62,149 nucleotides of DNA from NCBI GenBank assembly GCA_039714555.1, contig JBDLJB010000013.1, positions 1 to 62,149 on the forward strand, given 5' to 3'. Source of the DNA: Namhaeicola sp039714555 (GTDB lineage: Bacteria; Bacteroidota; Bacteroidia; Flavobacteriales; Flavobacteriaceae). The stretch's first letter is position 1. Every line of letters starts with the position of its first letter. This document shows, one piece after another, positions 59,684-62,149 of this stretch. A model generated the notes under the pieces. That model searched no databases, was not told the origin of the DNA, and saw nothing but the letters and a program-made list of their open reading frames with translations. The position numbers were made by a program, and so were the translations under genes.

Positions 59684-60753
59684 TCTCAAAACTAACAAAA
59701 GGAGCATTAGATTTGCTTAAAAAATTAATTGAAACTCAATCTTTTTCAGGAGAGGAAGATAAAACAGCTTTGTTGATCCAAGAATGGTTTGAACTAAATA
59801 AAATTCCTTTTGAAAGAGATAATAACAATGTGTGGGCAAAGAATAAATATTTCGACACAAGTAAGTCTACAATTTTACTCAATTCACATCATGATACCGT
59901 AAAACCAAATAAAGCTTACACAAGGGATCCGTTTAAAGCGGAAGTGATAGAGGATAAATTATACGGTTTGGGCAGCAATGATGCAGGGGGAAGTTTGGTT
60001 TCTTTACTTGCAACTTTTACTCATTTTTATGAGAGAAAGGATTTAAAATACAACCTAATTATTCTCGCTTCTGCAGAAGAAGAAAACTCGGGGCCAAAGG
60101 GGATCAGAACTGTTTTGCCTTTATTACCTGAGATCGATTTTGCCATTGTTGGCGAACCAACGTTAATGCATTTGGCTATAGCCGAAAAGGGTTTATTGGT
60201 TTTAGATTGTTATGCGCACGGTAAAGCAGGACATGCTGCTCATGGTACAGGAGATAATGCGCTTTATAAAGCTGTAGAAGCTATACAATGGTTTAAAAAT
60301 TTCAGCTTTGCAAAGGTTTCAAATACTTTAGGAGAGGTTAAAATGTCCGTTACACAAATTGAAGCCGGGAAACAACATAATGTGGTTCCGGCCGAATGTC
60401 ATTTTGTTGTAGATGTTAGAACTACAGATCGATACAGTAATAAAGAAGTTTTAGAGATCATTAAAGAAAATGTAGATGTTGAGGTAAAAGAGCGATCTTT
60501 ACGACATGATTCATCATCAATTCCAATTGATCATCCAATCGTTTTGGCTGGAAATAAATTAGGAAGAAAAACTTATGGTTCACCAACCATGTCAGATCAA
60601 ACCGCCTTGACTTGTTCGTCTTTAAAATTAGGGCCTGGTGATTCGCACAGATCTCACACCGCTGATGAATTTATTTATTTAATTGAAGTTGGGGAAGGAA
60701 TAAAAATTTATATTGAACTCATTAATACATTAAACTATGAAACTTTGGGATAA
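59680..60753 (+). CDS. argE: M20-family deacylase, acetylornithine/acetylcitrulline deacetylase-like
   Basis: Zinc peptidase-like amidohydrolase of 357 residues. Metal and catalytic residues are in NSHHDTVKP (about 66-74), GSNDAGG (about 96-102; bridging Asp), EEENSGPKG (general-base Glu), and a late SHTADEFIYL (His). In this route it removes the acyl group from acylcitrulline made by ArgF'. It overlaps argB by 4 nt and argH by 17 nt, so it belongs to the same translational unit. Confidence 0.92.
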   Translation: MISKLTKGALDLLKKLIETQSFSGEEDKTALLIQEWFELNKIPFERDNNNVWAKNKYFDTSKSTILLNSHHDTVKPNKAYTRDPFKAEVIEDKLYGLGSNDAGGSLVSLLATFTHFYERKDLKYNLIILASAEEENSGPKGIRTVLPLLPEIDFAIVGEPTLMHLAIAEKGLLVLDCYAHGKAGHAAHGTGDNALYKAVEAIQWFKNFSFAKVSNTLGEVKMSVTQIEAGKQHNVVPAECHFVVDVRTTDRYSNKEVLEIIKENVDVEVKERSLRHDSSSIPIDHPIVLAGNKLGRKTYGSPTMSDQTALTCSSLKLGPGDSHRSHTADEFIYLIEVGEGIKIYIELINTLNYETLG

Positions 60754-62026
60754 AGGATATAGCACTGATAAAAAAATTGATATTTTCACTGTTGGAAATG
60801 ATAGAGAATTAGATTTGGTATTGGCAAAATACGATGTGATCGGTTCGTTGGCTCATGCAAAAATGTTACACAAAATTGATTTGTTGAGTAAAGAAGAAAT
60901 AAATTTAGTAGAAAAAGAATTGACACATATTTTAGAAACCATACAAAAAGGAGAATTCATAATTGAAGATTCTTTTGAAGATGTACATTCTAAAGTAGAG
61001 TTTTTACTTACTGAAAAACTTGGTGATACCGGTAAAAAAATTCATACAGCTCGTTCGAGAAATGATCAGGTTTTAGTTGATGTTCATTTGTATTTAAAAG
61101 ATGAATTGGAGGATATTAAAAACCAAACCAAAGAGTTGTTCGATCTGTTGATTGAATTGGCTCGAAAACACAAAAAAGTATTGTTGCCAGGTTATACTCA
61201 TTTTCAAGTTGCCATGCCTTCATCTTTTGGGATGTGGTTTTCTGCCTATGCCGAGAGTTTGATAGATGATGTGTATTTTATTAATGCAGCTTATAAAGTG
61301 GTGGATCAGAATCCGCTGGGATCTGCTGCCGGTTATGGAAGTTCTTTTCCAATTGACAGAGAAGATACTACCAAAATTTTAGGATTTGATACTTTAAAAT
61401 ACAACTCTGTAGCAGCACAAATGAGTAGGGGTAAAACGGAAAAATCAGTTGCATTTGCGATGAGTTCTGTTGCCGGAACTTTATCAAAATTTGCATATGA
61501 TATCTGTTTGTATATGAGTCAGAATTTTGGTTTTGTTTCCTTTCCGGATGAATTAACTACCGGTTCGAGTATCATGCCGCACAAAAAAAATCCGGATGTG
61601 TTTGAATTGATTAGAGGGAAATGTAATAAAATTCAGGCTTTACCCTTTGAATTGACAATGATCTCCAATAATTTACCAAGTGGTTATCATAGAGATTTAC
61701 AATTATTAAAAGAGGGATTACTGCCTGCAATTCAAACCTTAAAATCTTGTTTAGAAATGTTTACCTATTCACTACATAATATAAAAGTAAACAAAAATAT
61801 TTTGGAAGATAAAAAGTATGATTATTTATTTAGTGTGGAAGAGGTAAATGAATTGGTACAAAAAGGAACGCCATTTAGAGATGCCTATAAGATTGTTGGG
61901 GGTAATATAGCAAAAGGTGAATTCAAACCAAACAAGCATGTTAATCACACGCATATTGGAAGTGTTGGTAATTTGGTTTTAGAAGAGATCCAATTTAAAA
62001 TGGAAAAGGCTTTAAAAGATATTTGA
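60737..62026 (+). CDS. argH: Argininosuccinate lyase
   Basis: Lyase of 429 residues releasing fumarate and arginine. Family signature GSSIMPHKKNPDVFELIRGK lies at about 275-294, with HTARSRNDQVLVDVHLYLKDE (about 98-118) and PGYTHFQVAMPSSFGMW. It starts inside argE and closes the operon. It ends 1 nt before the convergent pabB-like gene, with no terminator visible between them. Confidence 0.95.
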   Translation: MKLWDKGYSTDKKIDIFTVGNDRELDLVLAKYDVIGSLAHAKMLHKIDLLSKEEINLVEKELTHILETIQKGEFIIEDSFEDVHSKVEFLLTEKLGDTGKKIHTARSRNDQVLVDVHLYLKDELEDIKNQTKELFDLLIELARKHKKVLLPGYTHFQVAMPSSFGMWFSAYAESLIDDVYFINAAYKVVDQNPLGSAAGYGSSFPIDREDTTKILGFDTLKYNSVAAQMSRGKTEKSVAFAMSSVAGTLSKFAYDICLYMSQNFGFVSFPDELTTGSSIMPHKKNPDVFELIRGKCNKIQALPFELTMISNNLPSGYHRDLQLLKEGLLPAIQTLKSCLEMFTYSLHNIKVNKNILEDKKYDYLFSVEEVNELVQKGTPFRDAYKIVGGNIAKGEFKPNKHVNHTHIGSVGNLVLEEIQFKMEKALKDI

Positions 62027-62027
62027 T

Positions 62028-62149
62028 TTATTTTTTGTTCAAAGCATTTTTCATAGCATTAGCTTTAATCATACATTCATTATATTCATTTTCAATTATT
62101 GATTGTGAAGTTATTGCTCCGCCAACTGAAAAAGAAATATATTTATTAG
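62028..62149 (-). CDS. pabB: Partial chorismate-binding protein (PabB-like), C-terminal end
   Basis: The last 40 codons of a minus-strand gene that continues past the window. The peptide ISFSVGGAITSQSIIENEYN and the following C-terminal ECMIKANAMKNALNKK match the C terminus of aminodeoxychorismate synthase component I and related chorismate-binding enzymes, in which VGGAIT is a conserved phrase. Anthranilate synthase component I cannot be excluded from so little sequence. Confidence 0.6.
   Translation of the reverse strand, partial: NKYISFSVGGAITSQSIIENEYNECMIKANAMKNALNKK

Overview
The window is an AT-rich chromosomal segment of a Bacteroidota bacterium, most likely a marine Flavobacteriaceae member. 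The evidence is the Bacteroidota-type promoters (TTG, 17-18 nt, TAnnTTTG), almost no Shine-Dalgarno sequences, Bacteroidota-specific families (DUF6090, DUF3667, DUF4837, and DUF5103, the type IX secretion plug domain), a Na+-NQR complex, a clade II nitrous oxide reductase cluster, and a flavobacterial arginine operon that uses an N-acyl-ornithine carbamoyltransferase. No phage, transposase, rRNA, intact tRNA or CRISPR array is visible.

Layout. 1-5.9 kb: a frameshifted small secreted-protein gene, an unknown four-helix membrane protein, and a MacA/MacB/TolC-like efflux cassette without an ATPase gene, ending at a tRNA-Leu 3'-end remnant fused to a terminator. 5.9-12 kb: aldose epimerase, gluconate permease, nitrilase, DUF6090, a DUF1624-type pseudogene with a large internal deletion, an acyl-CoA ligase, and a gene remnant coupled to it. 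12.2-24.7 kb: housekeeping genes (nadA-nadB, a NUC1 nuclease, thioesterase, aminotransferase, fatty-acid desaturase, rsmG, cold-shock protein, a tiny Cys/His protein, pruA, NRDE protein, DUF3667, apaG).

24.3-32 kb: N2O respiration. A three-Cys Rrf2 regulator diverges from a FAS1 lipoprotein, a lipoprotein cytochrome c, a lipoprotein-type nosZ, an unknown membrane protein and nosLDFY. NosL, NosD and NosFY mature the copper centre, the cytochrome probably feeds electrons to NosZ, and the regulator probably senses NO or redox state. 34.4-43.3 kb: nqrABCDEF. ApbE, encoded about 2 kb downstream of nqrF, would attach FMN to NqrB and NqrC. Two convergent envelope or hydrolase genes lie between. 43.4-49.6 kb: cell-envelope genes (YceI, OB-fold protein, DUF4837, two tandem LysM transglycosylases, lipase-like hydrolase). 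49.8 kb: a sigma-like protein.

50.5-62 kb: an arginine/proline operon (GNAT, argG, argC, proC, argD, proA, proB, argF', argB, argE, argH). It is preceded by a small leader ORF of 30 codons that ends in Pro-Arg-Arg-Arg-Arg-Pro-stop, behind a near-perfect promoter and ahead of a terminator-like hairpin. This looks like a ribosome-mediated arginine attenuator and is the most interesting item in the window. Four gaps inside the operon hold degenerate palindromic or direct intergenic repeats. The last bases carry the 3' end of a convergent pabB-like gene.
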